Part shown: positions 17,365 through 26,095 of the stretch, piece by piece | Position numbering within the stretch: the first letter of the stretch is position 1 | Layout of the letters: the number at the start of each line of letters is the position of its first letter | Assembly (NCBI GenBank): GCA_964416315.1 | Contig: CAYQDR010000007.1 | Coordinates: 1 to 64,000 of the forward strand | DNA from: CAYQDR01 sp964416315 | GTDB lineage: Bacteria > Methylomirabilota > Methylomirabilia > Rokubacteriales > DASRDR01 | DNA: 64,000 nt | Direction of reading: 5' to 3' | Notes under the pieces: model-generated | What the model saw: only the letters and a program-made list of their open reading frames with translations | Told to the model about the DNA's origin: nothing | Databases searched by the model: none | Program-made: the position numbers and the translations under genes

Positions 17365-18685
17365 GGGTTGCCTCGAGGTCCTCGGCGAACCGCCGGATGG
17401 ACTCGGCCGCCTCCGGGGTCAGGAGTCCGCTCCCCGTCGGCCACTCGCTTCCCGGGTCAGTATGCTCGTGGCGTCTGCCCAGCAGGTCCCGCACGCGTTG
17501 CGCCAGCCATGGCGGGACACCCAGCCGGGCCAGCCTCCCGTCAGGGGGAAGGACCAGGCGCGGCACCGGGCCCGTGCGGACAGGCTGAGCGAGACAAAGG
17601 TCGAAGGCCTCGGCCCATGCCTTGGTCACCCCGTCGAAGCTGTACCTCCCACCCTGGGACCGCATCGCGCTCTCGGACAGCCGCCGGAGGAGCCCGGGCT
17701 CCTCGAGGAGACGCCGGACGCAGGCCGCCGCCCCCTCCACGTCGCCCACCGGAAAGGTGAGGGCATTCACCTCGTGGACGAACTGTCCTTCGATCTCAAG
17801 CCCGACGAACCGCGCAATCACCGGCACGACGCCGTGAGCCATGACCTCGCGCGGCGCGATGGTGACGCCCTCCGTGCGGGCGAAGTGGACCAGGCAGTCG
17901 AGATCCGGGTAGACCTTGTGATAGAGCGCCTCGCGGCTCAGCCACCCCTGGAAGGACACGCGACCCGCGTCCACGAAGTGCCCGAGCCGGGTCCGCAGCT
18001 CCGCCTCCGCGGGCCCGGTCCCGACCACCTCCATCCGGAAGGGGACGCCCCGGCGCTCGAGGATCTCGAGCACCGCCACCAGGTCCCCGATCCGCTTCTG
18101 CTCGGGGTCGAGCCGCCCCACATAGCCGAGCCTCAGCAGCTCGCCCGGCTCCCTGGGGGAGACGGGAACCTCCGGGGGACGCACGCCCCCCGGGATGCTC
18201 ACCACGCGCTCCTCCGGCAACCCCGCCCATTCGACCGCGGCTCGTCGGATCATCTCCCCCGAGGTCACGCAGAGGTCCATCTGCTCCCGGTAGAGGCGGG
18301 CGTCGAACAGGTAGTGGGGCTCGTACGCCTGGATCGTCACCGCGAGCCGCGGAGCGCCTCCGCCCCGCTTGAGGGCGCTCACGACGGGGTACGCGTCGAA
18401 CACCCGGGCGATCAGGACGACGTCGGGGCGGACCGCCCGGATGGTCCGGATCAGCCCTTCCCGCCGCGCCTGGCGCGTCCCCCGCGCGCCGTCGAACTCC
18501 ACCACCGGGACGTCCGGGTACGCCGCGCGATACCGCGTGACGTCGTTGAACCGACCGCCCTTCCCGAGACCCAGTACGGCGTCCCAGCCGAACGCCGGGA
18601 GGTGCCGGCACAGGTCCGCGACGATGGTCTCGACGCCACCGTGGACCGCGTAGGAGGGCGAGCAGATCAGGAGCTTCTTCGGCAT
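17339..18685 (-). CDS. Family 4 (GT-B) glycosyltransferase
   Basis: 448 residues. The glycine-rich MPKKLLICSPSYAVHGGVET opening is typical for family 4, with PDVVLIARVFDAYP in the N-domain. The donor domain holds RLGYVGRLDPEQKRIGDLVAVL, EVVGTGPAEAELR, SFQGWLSREALYHKVYPDLD and RTEGVTIAPREVMAHGVVPV, where E-G-V and R-E-V-M align with the E-x7-E nucleotide-sugar site. The C-terminal 80 residues are an extra, poorly conserved tail. The ATG at 18685 lies 31 bases after the preceding stop. Confidence 0.85.
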   Translation of the reverse strand: MPKKLLICSPSYAVHGGVETIVADLCRHLPAFGWDAVLGLGKGGRFNDVTRYRAAYPDVPVVEFDGARGTRQARREGLIRTIRAVRPDVVLIARVFDAYPVVSALKRGGGAPRLAVTIQAYEPHYLFDARLYREQMDLCVTSGEMIRRAAVEWAGLPEERVVSIPGGVRPPEVPVSPREPGELLRLGYVGRLDPEQKRIGDLVAVLEILERRGVPFRMEVVGTGPAEAELRTRLGHFVDAGRVSFQGWLSREALYHKVYPDLDCLVHFARTEGVTIAPREVMAHGVVPVIARFVGLEIEGQFVHEVNALTFPVGDVEGAAACVRRLLEEPGLLRRLSESAMRSQGGRYSFDGVTKAWAEAFDLCLAQPVRTGPVPRLVLPPDGRLARLGVPPWLAQRVRDLLGRRHEHTDPGSEWPTGSGLLTPEAAESIRRFAEDLEATRGKPAVLA

Positions 18686-18716
18686 CTGGAAAGACGCGCC
18701 GCCCGGCGCTCCACCG

Positions 18717-19826
18717 TCACCGGACCGCCCCGAGCGCGACCACCAGCGCCCGGTACCGGCCGGGCGCATCGATGTACTCCTCCGCGCACCTCAGCGCGTT
18801 CCGCTTCATCTCCGGCAGACGCTGGCCGATGGACCGGATCGCGTCCACGAACCCACGCTCGCTGTCCACCATCACGCCGCAGTCGTACTTTTCGACGAAC
18901 TCGAAGCTGGTCTGCCGGCTCACGATGACCGGGATCCCCATCGCGAGAAACATGCAGAGCCGGTTCGAGCTCGTCCCCATCCGAAGCCACTGCGATCCGG
19001 AGTGATGGTAGACAGCCATGCCGATGTCACCAGCCACGACAGAAGACCATGCCTCGCGCCACGAAAGACGCCTCTCGCCGGTTCTGTCCTCGACGTGGAG
19101 ACGCTCCCGTCCGGAAGTCCTCCTTAGCAGGGCTCGCGCGAGCGGATCAAGGTTCACCAGCTGCGCGAGCACGTGGAGATTGGAAATCTGATCCAGGGCC
19201 ACGAGCATCCACTCCACACCAAGCGAGTGGCCGAAAACGCCCGAGTATACGAGGGCGATCGCATCATCAGGGATGGCCGCGTCCCGCCTCAACTGGCTGC
19301 GGTCACCGGGTCCCGGAGGGATCCGGAAACACGAAGGGTAGACGACTACGAGGTGGTCTGGCCGCAGCCCCGCGTACTCGCGCTGAAGCTCGGCTTGTTC
19401 GGCTTCCAATACGACAGAAAGGGTCGAACGCCGCATCGCCCACCGGCAGAGGCGCTTCCACCACTCCGGGCGGTTGCCTCGGTAGGCGTCCCTCTTGATC
19501 TCGTCGGCAAGCGTGACGGAGGGTCGGCGGTGCAGCCAGGCAAGGACCCCGACCAGCGCCATCGGGTCCTCCGTTGTCCCCGAGAACAACGCGTAGCGCC
19601 GCCACCATGGGGAGAGCGCGTGCTTCAGGATCCAGCGCCGACTGTACTCCGCGGGAAAGACAGCAGGCGACGCTCCTCCGTCGGCGCGACCCCGACCGCC
19701 GGGCGCGTACAGGTCCACCTCGTACCCGAGCTCGCCCAGCGCTTGCACGACCGCCTCGTTCGGCGGCGAGCCCGCCAGCTCGGGCACCAGGAGGAAGTGG
19801 GCCGCCCGCTTCCGATTCGCCATCAC
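18717..19826 (-). CDS. GT-B glycosyltransferase-like protein
   Basis: 369 residues. The pattern is a divergent GT-B fold: PELAGSPPNEAVVQALGELG at the N-terminus, PDHLVVVYPSCFR at the domain boundary, IALVYSGVFGHSLGVEWML in the donor domain and GTSSNRLCMFLAMGIPVIVS before the C-terminal helix. It looks like a transferase using an activated sugar, but the acidic donor-binding pair is not obvious, so it may be weakly active or accessory. G+C is slightly lower than in the adjacent genes. It follows the Wzt gene after a 114-base gap with no recognised feature. Confidence 0.65.
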   Translation of the reverse strand: MMANRKRAAHFLLVPELAGSPPNEAVVQALGELGYEVDLYAPGGRGRADGGASPAVFPAEYSRRWILKHALSPWWRRYALFSGTTEDPMALVGVLAWLHRRPSVTLADEIKRDAYRGNRPEWWKRLCRWAMRRSTLSVVLEAEQAELQREYAGLRPDHLVVVYPSCFRIPPGPGDRSQLRRDAAIPDDAIALVYSGVFGHSLGVEWMLVALDQISNLHVLAQLVNLDPLARALLRRTSGRERLHVEDRTGERRLSWREAWSSVVAGDIGMAVYHHSGSQWLRMGTSSNRLCMFLAMGIPVIVSRQTSFEFVEKYDCGVMVDSERGFVDAIRSIGQRLPEMKRNALRCAEEYIDAPGRYRALVVALGAVR

Positions 19827-19940
19827 CTGCCCCGACGCGCGTCACCATCAGGTGACAACCCAAGTATCGCCCTCAGGTGCCGCCTCGCTGAAGCTAACGT
19901 GATCCCCCTCAGGGCATCACGCACGCCCGACGAGCCCATG

Positions 19941-21188
19941 CTACCCCCTGTGAACTCGACGACCCGCATCCGGAAGATTGACCACGCCCATGTTCGAGAG
20001 CGTGTCGTACTCCTTGCTCCACTCGTCGATGACGTGGAAGCGAACCTGGTCTCTGCTCCATGTCCAGGCGCCGGTTTCCGTCGTGTATCCCCCGAACTCC
20101 ACCCAGTACTCTCCGGGGCTCAAGAAGTACGGCGGGATGACCACTTCCGACTCGAAGTCGCCACGCGGCAGGGGATCCGGCTCGGCCGCGTCGTGTCGGC
20201 TGATCACGAGCTGTCCGTCCTTATAGATCGACACTGTCGTCCGATAGGAGGGCAGGTCCGCGGTGGACGCGCCCCAGACGGCTATTCTCACGGCCTCGGA
20301 CGGCGAGAGTCTCACATCGTCGTCGCCTTGCAGCCCGTTGATGGACACCCCGCGAAACTGCAACTTGCCCGTCAGCGGCCCAAAGAAATTTCGGCTGGGA
20401 AGATCATGGGAGCCGCTGACCTCCTTCGAGTACGCGCGCAGCGCCTCGCTGGTGTTCCCCGACACCAGCAGCCGGCCCTCGCCCAGCACGAGTCCTCTGC
20501 CACACAGCTTGGAAATGGCGGCGAGGTTGTGACTGACGAAGAGCACGGTCCGCCCTTCCCGGCTCACCTCGTCCATCTTCCCCAGGCACTTCCGCTGGAA
20601 GCGGGCGTCCCCGACGGCCAGGACCTCGTCGACCAGCAGGATCTCGGGATCGAGGTGGGCCGCGATCGAGAATGCCAGGCGGACGGCCATCCCGCTCGAG
20701 TAGCGCTTCACCGGGGTATCCAGGAACCGCTCCACCTCGGCGAAGGCCACGATCTCGTCGAACTTGCACCTGATCTCCGCCCGCTTCATCCCGAGGATCG
20801 CGCCGTTCAGATAGATGTTCTCGCGGCCCGTCAGCTCGGGGTGGAATCCCGTCCCCACTTCCAGGAGGCTCCCGAGGCGGCCCCGGACCTCGGCCCGTCC
20901 ACGCGTCGGCGGCGTGATCCGGCTCAGGACCTTCAGGAGGGTCGTCTTCCCCGCGCCGTTCCGGCCGATGATCCCGACGACCTCGCCGAGCTCCACGGTG
21001 AAGGTGACGTCCTGGAGCGCCCAGAACCAGCGGTCCCGCTGCGAGGCGCCCGCGCGCCCCGCGAGCCGGCGGAACGGCGCGGCGACGGCGCGCGTTACCG
21101 CCTCCCGGAAGGACTCCGGGGGCCGCTCGCGCCCCCCGACCTGATACTGCTTCCAGAGCCCCTCGACTCGGATGGCCGGCATGCTCAT
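19941..21188 (-). CDS. wzt: ABC exporter ATPase, Wzt type with glycan-binding C-domain
   Basis: 415 residues. Residues 1-250 form an ABC ATPase with Walker A GRNGAGKTT, signature YSSGM, Walker B ILLVDEVLAVGD and the switch histidine in VLFVSHN. Residues 270-415 make a beta-sandwich C-terminal extension (LSPSEAVRIAVWG, ESEVVIPPYFLSPGEYWVEFGG) like the carbohydrate-binding domain of Wzt proteins. That domain recognises the finished, end-capped chain before export. The ATG at 21188 lies 11 bases beyond the stop of the permease gene. With the permease it would export an undecaprenyl-linked O-antigen-type polymer. Confidence 0.92.
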   Translation of the reverse strand: MSMPAIRVEGLWKQYQVGGRERPPESFREAVTRAVAAPFRRLAGRAGASQRDRWFWALQDVTFTVELGEVVGIIGRNGAGKTTLLKVLSRITPPTRGRAEVRGRLGSLLEVGTGFHPELTGRENIYLNGAILGMKRAEIRCKFDEIVAFAEVERFLDTPVKRYSSGMAVRLAFSIAAHLDPEILLVDEVLAVGDARFQRKCLGKMDEVSREGRTVLFVSHNLAAISKLCGRGLVLGEGRLLVSGNTSEALRAYSKEVSGSHDLPSRNFFGPLTGKLQFRGVSINGLQGDDDVRLSPSEAVRIAVWGASTADLPSYRTTVSIYKDGQLVISRHDAAEPDPLPRGDFESEVVIPPYFLSPGEYWVEFGGYTTETGAWTWSRDQVRFHVIDEWSKEYDTLSNMGVVNLPDAGRRVHRG

Positions 21189-21198
21189 GTCGCGGCGC

Positions 21199-22059
21199 TC
21201 AGATGATATCGGCGAACCTTCGCTCGACCTTCCCGAAGTAGGCCACACCCCCGAGGAAGAGCAGGCCCCCGACCACGGCCGAGATCACGAGACCCGCGAG
21301 GTCGAACGGCTTGCCGAGGAACGCCGAGCGGAACCCCTCGATCCAGCCCGCCATCGGGTTGAGGTAGAGCACCCACCGCCAGCGCTCCGGGATCAGGCTC
21401 GCCGGGTACACGACCGGCGTCGCGTACAGCCACATCTGGACGAGGAACGGGATGACGTAGCGGAAGTCCCGGTACGCGACGGTCAGGGCGGAGAGGAGCG
21501 TCCCGACGCCCAGGGCCGTGCCGATCAGCCCCAGGAGGAGGAGCGGCGCCGCGGCGAGGTTCGGGGTCCACGGCACCCGGTAGTAGAGCATGATCACGAG
21601 CAACACGCCGCTCGAGACCGCGAGGTCCACCAGCCCGCTCCCGATCGAGGTGAGGGGGATGATCAGGCGCGGGAAGTACACCTTGGTGATCAGGTGGGCC
21701 GACCCGACCACCGACCCGCCGATCGTCCCGATCGCGTTGGCGAAGAACGTCCACGGCAGGAGCCCCGCGAACACGAAGACCGGGTAGGGGTACCCCTCGG
21801 AGGGGATCCCGGCGAGCTTCCCGAACACGATCGTGAAGATGACCATCGCGGTGACGGGCTGGATAACGGCCCACGCCGCTCCCAGCACGGTCTGCTTGTA
21901 CCGGACCTTCACGTCCCGGAGGCTGAGCGCCCACAGGAGCTCCCGGTACGCCCACAGCTCCCGCACGTCGAGCATCCGCCAGCCGTTGGTCGGCTCGATG
22001 ACGGTCACGTGGCTCCGGGCGAAGAAGGTCTCTCGCCCACCCACGTCCGTGTCCCTCAT
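21199..22059 (-). CDS. wzm: ABC polysaccharide exporter permease, Wzm type
   Basis: 286 residues with six predicted membrane segments and the ABC-2 signature region (LWALSLRDVKVRYKQTVLGA near residue 45). This is the usual length for Wzm/KpsM/TagG permeases, which pair with a Wzt-type ATPase to flip lipid-linked polysaccharide across the inner membrane. The adjacent ATPase with a glycan-binding domain supports this. A short cytoplasmic N-terminus precedes the coupling helix. Confidence 0.92.
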   Translation of the reverse strand: MRDTDVGGRETFFARSHVTVIEPTNGWRMLDVRELWAYRELLWALSLRDVKVRYKQTVLGAAWAVIQPVTAMVIFTIVFGKLAGIPSEGYPYPVFVFAGLLPWTFFANAIGTIGGSVVGSAHLITKVYFPRLIIPLTSIGSGLVDLAVSSGVLLVIMLYYRVPWTPNLAAAPLLLLGLIGTALGVGTLLSALTVAYRDFRYVIPFLVQMWLYATPVVYPASLIPERWRWVLYLNPMAGWIEGFRSAFLGKPFDLAGLVISAVVGGLLFLGGVAYFGKVERRFADII

Positions 22060-22072
22060 CGGTGAGGCGGCC

Positions 22073-23275
22073 TCATCGGGCGCCCCCCGCCACCACGAGC
22101 CGCGGCAGCACGACCCGGAGCACGCCCGGGTGCTTGAGGCTCTGGAGGATCAGCTCCCGGTGCCAGTTGAAGCGCGCCGACGCCCGGACCACGGGCATCA
22201 GCCCGTCGGTGAGGGCGAGCCGCGCGAGCGCGTCCAGGTCGCTCGGGGAGAGCCTCGCGACGATCCACCGGAACCACACCCCGACGGCGATCTCAGCGCC
22301 GAGGTGGGTGCGCCAGGACTCCTCGTAGCCCGCGAGCGCCGCGGCGGAGAAGTCGCCGCGCTCGAAGGCCAGCCTCAGCGTCTCCGCCGCCCAGCCCGCG
22401 CTCAGCAGGCTATAGTAGATCCCGCCCCCGGTCGTCGGCTTCACCAGCCCCGCGGCGTCGCCGATCGCGAGCGCCCGGTCGCCGTAGGTCCGCGGGAGCG
22501 GGCCGAGCGGCAGGGGCCGCATCACGACCGGCCCGGCCGGGCCCGACACGCGCCCGGCCGCCCGCAGCTCGCCGAGCAGCCGGTCGAGCGCTCGCGCCGG
22601 AGACCGCTGCGCCATCACGCCGACCTTCGCGCACGGGCGGTCCTCGCGCGTCACGGGGACGAGCCACGCGAAGCCCCCGGGCGCCGCGTCCGGCCGGAGA
22701 AAGACGTCCAGCGCCTCGGCGGGTGCCGCGCCCAGCTCGGTCTGGGCCGACGAGAAGAGCAGGGGCGGCACCCCCCACCCGAGGGCCCGCTGCAGGCGGT
22801 ATCGCGCCCCACAGGCGAGCAGGCAGATCCGGGCGGTGAGGGTCCGGGCCCGGCCGGCGACGTGCGCGCGCACGGCGACCCCGTTCCGGCCGACGTCGAG
22901 ACCGACAGCGCGCGCACGCGTGGCGATCAGCGCGCCCGCGTCGGCGGCGCTCCGCGCGAGGCCGCGATCGAACGCGCGCCGGTCCACCACGCACACCTCG
23001 CCCTCCGGCCCGGTGTAGTCGAAGCGGTGGCCCGCCGGCGAGTGGAACCGGCCGACGTGCACCTCGCGGAGGACCGCGTCTCGCGTCAGGCCGGGGAGCG
23101 CGAACGCCTCGACACCGAGGATCCCGGTGCAGTGGACGGGGTCGCCCACCCGCTCGTGCTCCTCCAGCACGCGGACCCGGAGCCCCTCGCGGGCGAGGAG
23201 ATAGGCCGCGTAGACGCCGGCCGGCCCGGCGCCGATCACGACCACGTCGTCACGCGCGGCCGGATGGGTCGTCAT
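22073..23275 (-). CDS. Geranylgeranyl-reductase-family FAD oxidoreductase
   Basis: 400 residues. A Rossmann FAD site (VVVIGAGPAGVYAAYLLARE) opens the protein, then HERVGDPVHCTGILG, which matches the conserved P-x-x-C-x-G region of geranylgeranyl reductases. ALAIGDAAGLVKPTTGGGIYYSL near residue 285 is the second FAD-binding block. These enzymes saturate double bonds of polyprenyl chains. In a polysaccharide operon, between the phosphoglycosyltransferase fusion and Wzm, it could reduce an isoprenoid sugar carrier or a lipid anchor. That role is inferred only from position. A halogenase/hydroxylase-like flavoenzyme is the main alternative. Confidence 0.75.
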   Translation of the reverse strand: MTTHPAARDDVVVIGAGPAGVYAAYLLAREGLRVRVLEEHERVGDPVHCTGILGVEAFALPGLTRDAVLREVHVGRFHSPAGHRFDYTGPEGEVCVVDRRAFDRGLARSAADAGALIATRARAVGLDVGRNGVAVRAHVAGRARTLTARICLLACGARYRLQRALGWGVPPLLFSSAQTELGAAPAEALDVFLRPDAAPGGFAWLVPVTREDRPCAKVGVMAQRSPARALDRLLGELRAAGRVSGPAGPVVMRPLPLGPLPRTYGDRALAIGDAAGLVKPTTGGGIYYSLLSAGWAAETLRLAFERGDFSAAALAGYEESWRTHLGAEIAVGVWFRWIVARLSPSDLDALARLALTDGLMPVVRASARFNWHRELILQSLKHPGVLRVVLPRLVVAGGAR

Positions 23276-23297
23276 GCGCGCCCCGCACGACGCAGGT

Positions 23298-25127
23298 TCA
23301 CAGCTTCCGCCCCCGGTGCTCCCAGCGCCCGCGGAAGGTGATCCAGAACGAGGCTGCGACGAGCCGGAGGTCCAGCCAGAAGCCCTGCCGCCGGATGTAG
23401 AGCCGGTCGTAGCGGAACTTCCGGCGCGGCGGCACGTCGCGATCGGCGTACACCTGGGCGAGGCCGGTGAGCCCGGGCCGGACGGCGTGGCGCTCCCGGT
23501 ACCCCGGCACACGCTCGAGCGGCACGACCTCGCCGTCGCCGCGGGTGTGGATCTCCCCGGGGCGGAGGGCGCGCGGCCCCACGAAGCTCATGTCGCCCCG
23601 GACGATGTTCCAGAGCTGGGGCAGCTCGTCCATCGCCGTCGCGCGGAGGATCCTCCCGACGGGCGTGACCCGCGGGTCGTCCGCGGCCGCCTGCCGCGGG
23701 CCGAAGCGCCGGTCGGCGTCGGGCACCATGGTCCGGAACTTCAGCACGCCGAACACGCGCCCCCCCTGCCCGACGCGCTGGTCCTGGAAGAACACCGGCC
23801 CGCCGTCCTCCCACTTGATGGCCAGGGTGATCAGGCCCCACAGGGGCAACGAGGCAAGCAGCCCGAGCGCGGCGAGCGTCGCGTCGAACCCGCGCTTGAC
23901 CCCGTCGCCGACGCGGGTCCGCCGGCCGGACGCCGTGCCCGCCACCGCGCGCAACAGGCGGTCGTAGGCGGCGACGGCGACCGGGCGGTCGTAGAGCGCG
24001 GCGGCGCGGCGGGCGTTGGCCCCCAGGCGCTCGCGCAGGGCCGCATCCTCGTGGAGCCGTCGGATCGCCTTCGCGAGGCCCTCGGGATCCCCGGGCGGGA
24101 CGACGACCCCGCAGTCGTGGCGCGCGACGAGGGCCGCCACCTCGCTCTCCTCCTCCACCGCGGCGACGCACGGCCGGCCGGAGGCCAGGATCCCGTAGAG
24201 CTTGCTCGGGACGATGAAGCCCGCGAGTCCCGCCCGCAGGCTCACCACCTGGACGTCCGCCGCGGCGAACACGTAGCGCAGCCGCTCCTTCGGCGCGTAG
24301 GGGAGGAAGCGGACCCGGTCGAGCCTGGACGCCCGCGCCCGGGCCGCCAGGGCGTCGCGCTTGACCCCGTCACCCTGGAAGAGGAGGAGGACGTCCGGAA
24401 GGTCGCGGAGGAAGGCCGCGGCGTCCAGCACGCCCTCGAGCCCCTGGCTCAGCCCGAGGTTCCCGGAGTGGAGGACGACGAACCCGTCGGCGAGCCCGAG
24501 CGCCTGGGCGACCGGGTTCCGCTTGGGCTCGGGCTGGATCGCCGAGCAGTCCGCCCAGTTGTGGATGACTGTCACCTTGCCCGGATCGGCCCCCTTGGCG
24601 ACCAGCCGTCGTGCCATCGTCTCGCCGATCGCCACGACCGCGGCGGCCTGCCGGAGCAGGAGCCGGTTGATCCGGTCGAGGAGCCGGTTCAGCGGCTCGC
24701 TCCGGAAGTCCTCGAGGAGCCGCGCGACCTCCGGGAAGACGTCCTGGCACAGGAACACGAACGGCACGCGCCACCGGCGCGCCCAGGCGAGCGCCGCGAG
24801 CCCGAGGATCGGGGGGTCGGTGAGGCTCATCACCACGTCCGGCCGGCGCGCCCGGACCGGCGCGACGGCCGCCGAGAGGAAGTACGAGAGATAATTCGCG
24901 GCGCGCCCCGCGAACCGCGCCTTCGAGAAGCGCGTCCCCGCCGCCCGGAGAACGGTGACCCCGCGCACCATCTCCCGCGACACCGCGAGGCGGTCCCCGG
25001 CCCCGGCGACTACCGTCACCTCCCAGCCATGTCGGGCGACGAGGTCCTCGCACAGCTCGGTCAAGAGCTGGCCGGTCGCCCCGAGGTCGGGGGAGTAGGA
25101 GCGGTTGAAGACCAGGAGCCGCGGCAT
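23298..25127 (-). CDS. Fusion: family 4 glycosyltransferase plus polyprenyl phosphoglycosyltransferase
   Basis: 609 residues in one uninterrupted frame. Residues 1-405 are a WbuB-like GT-B transferase (RLLVFNRSYSPDLGATGQLL, VVLHSGNLGLSQGLEGVLDA, PSKLYGILASGRPCVA). Residues 415-609 are a bacterial sugar transferase of the PglC/WcaJ catalytic type: KRGFDATLAALGLLASLPL membrane re-entrant helix, VFFQDQRVGQ, FGVLKFRTM, TAMDELPQLWNIVRGDMSFV with the catalytic D-E pair and RPGLTGLAQV. The C-terminal part would start the glycan by placing sugar-1-phosphate on undecaprenyl phosphate and the N-terminal part could add the second sugar. The start overlaps the stop of the fcl-like gene (TGATG). Confidence 0.88.
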   Translation of the reverse strand: MPRLLVFNRSYSPDLGATGQLLTELCEDLVARHGWEVTVVAGAGDRLAVSREMVRGVTVLRAAGTRFSKARFAGRAANYLSYFLSAAVAPVRARRPDVVMSLTDPPILGLAALAWARRWRVPFVFLCQDVFPEVARLLEDFRSEPLNRLLDRINRLLLRQAAAVVAIGETMARRLVAKGADPGKVTVIHNWADCSAIQPEPKRNPVAQALGLADGFVVLHSGNLGLSQGLEGVLDAAAFLRDLPDVLLLFQGDGVKRDALAARARASRLDRVRFLPYAPKERLRYVFAAADVQVVSLRAGLAGFIVPSKLYGILASGRPCVAAVEEESEVAALVARHDCGVVVPPGDPEGLAKAIRRLHEDAALRERLGANARRAAALYDRPVAVAAYDRLLRAVAGTASGRRTRVGDGVKRGFDATLAALGLLASLPLWGLITLAIKWEDGGPVFFQDQRVGQGGRVFGVLKFRTMVPDADRRFGPRQAAADDPRVTPVGRILRATAMDELPQLWNIVRGDMSFVGPRALRPGEIHTRGDGEVVPLERVPGYRERHAVRPGLTGLAQVYADRDVPPRRKFRYDRLYIRRQGFWLDLRLVAASFWITFRGRWEHRGRKL

Positions 25128-26095
25128 CAGGTCGGTCCCGTCCCGGCCCCGGCCGGCACGGCCCGGCGTGGGGCCTCGTACCAGGCGACCGTCCGCGCCA
25201 GCCCCTCGCGGAAGCCCGTCCTCGCCCGGAAGCCGAACTCGCGCTCGGCGCGGGAGACGTCCAGGCACCGGCGGGGCTGGCCGTTCGGCTTCGTCGTGTC
25301 CCAGACGATCCGCCCCCGGAAGCCGGTCAGCTCCGCGATCAGCTCCACCAGCGCCTTGATGGAGATCTCGAAGCCGGCGCCGACGTTGACGGGCTCCGGC
25401 CCGTCGTAGCGCTCCGTCGCGAGGGCGATGGCCTCGGCGCAGTCCTCGACGTAGAGGAACTCCCGGGTCGGCGAGCCGTCCCCCCAGCACACGATCTCGG
25501 GTGACCCGGCCTCGCGGGCGTCGAGGCACTTCCGGATGAGCGCCGGGATGACGTGCGACGTCTCCGCGTCGTCGTGGTCGCCCGGCCCGTAGAGATTCAC
25601 CGGCAGGAGGTAGATCGCGTTGAGCCCGTGCTGCTGGCGGTAGGCCTGTGCCTGGACGAGCAGCATCTTCTTGGCGATCCCGTACGGCGCGTTCGTCTCC
25701 TCCGGGTAGCCGTTCCAGAGGTCCTCTTCCCGGAAGGGCACGGGCGTGAGCTTCGGGTAGGCGCAAACCGTGCCGATCCCGACGAACTTCTCCACGCCCG
25801 CCTGCCGCGCGTACTCCATGACCATCGCGCCCATGAGGAGGTTGTCGTAGAAGAACCGGGCCGGGCTCGCGCGGTTGGCGCCGATCCCGCCGACCTCCGC
25901 CGCCAGGTGGATCACGACCCGGGGGCGCGCGTCCCGGTACAGCCGCTCGACGGCGGTCTCGCGGGTAAGGTCGTACTCGGCCCGCCGGGGGACGATGACG
26001 TCGTGGCACCCGCGCTCTCGCAGCGTCCGGACCAGGTGCCGGCCCAGGAACCCGGCACCGCCCGTGACCAGGACTCGCCGGCCGCGGAGGTCCAT
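25127..26095 (-). CDS. fcl: GDP-L-fucose synthase-like SDR epimerase/reductase
   Basis: 322 residues. It is an extended short-chain dehydrogenase: VLVTGGAGFLGRHL nucleotide-binding turn, HLAAEVGGIGANRASPARFF, the catalytic YGIAKK (Tyr-x3-Lys) near residue 140, LPVNLYGPGDHDD and REFLYVEDCAEAI. The H-L-A-A-x-V-G-G-I block and overall length are characteristic of GDP-4-keto-6-deoxymannose epimerase-reductases. It would make GDP-L-fucose or a close relative from the product of a GDP-mannose dehydratase. No dehydratase gene is in this window. Overlaps with both neighbours are TGATG. Confidence 0.8.
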   Translation of the reverse strand: MDLRGRRVLVTGGAGFLGRHLVRTLRERGCHDVIVPRRAEYDLTRETAVERLYRDARPRVVIHLAAEVGGIGANRASPARFFYDNLLMGAMVMEYARQAGVEKFVGIGTVCAYPKLTPVPFREEDLWNGYPEETNAPYGIAKKMLLVQAQAYRQQHGLNAIYLLPVNLYGPGDHDDAETSHVIPALIRKCLDAREAGSPEIVCWGDGSPTREFLYVEDCAEAIALATERYDGPEPVNVGAGFEISIKALVELIAELTGFRGRIVWDTTKPNGQPRRCLDVSRAEREFGFRARTGFREGLARTVAWYEAPRRAVPAGAGTGPT

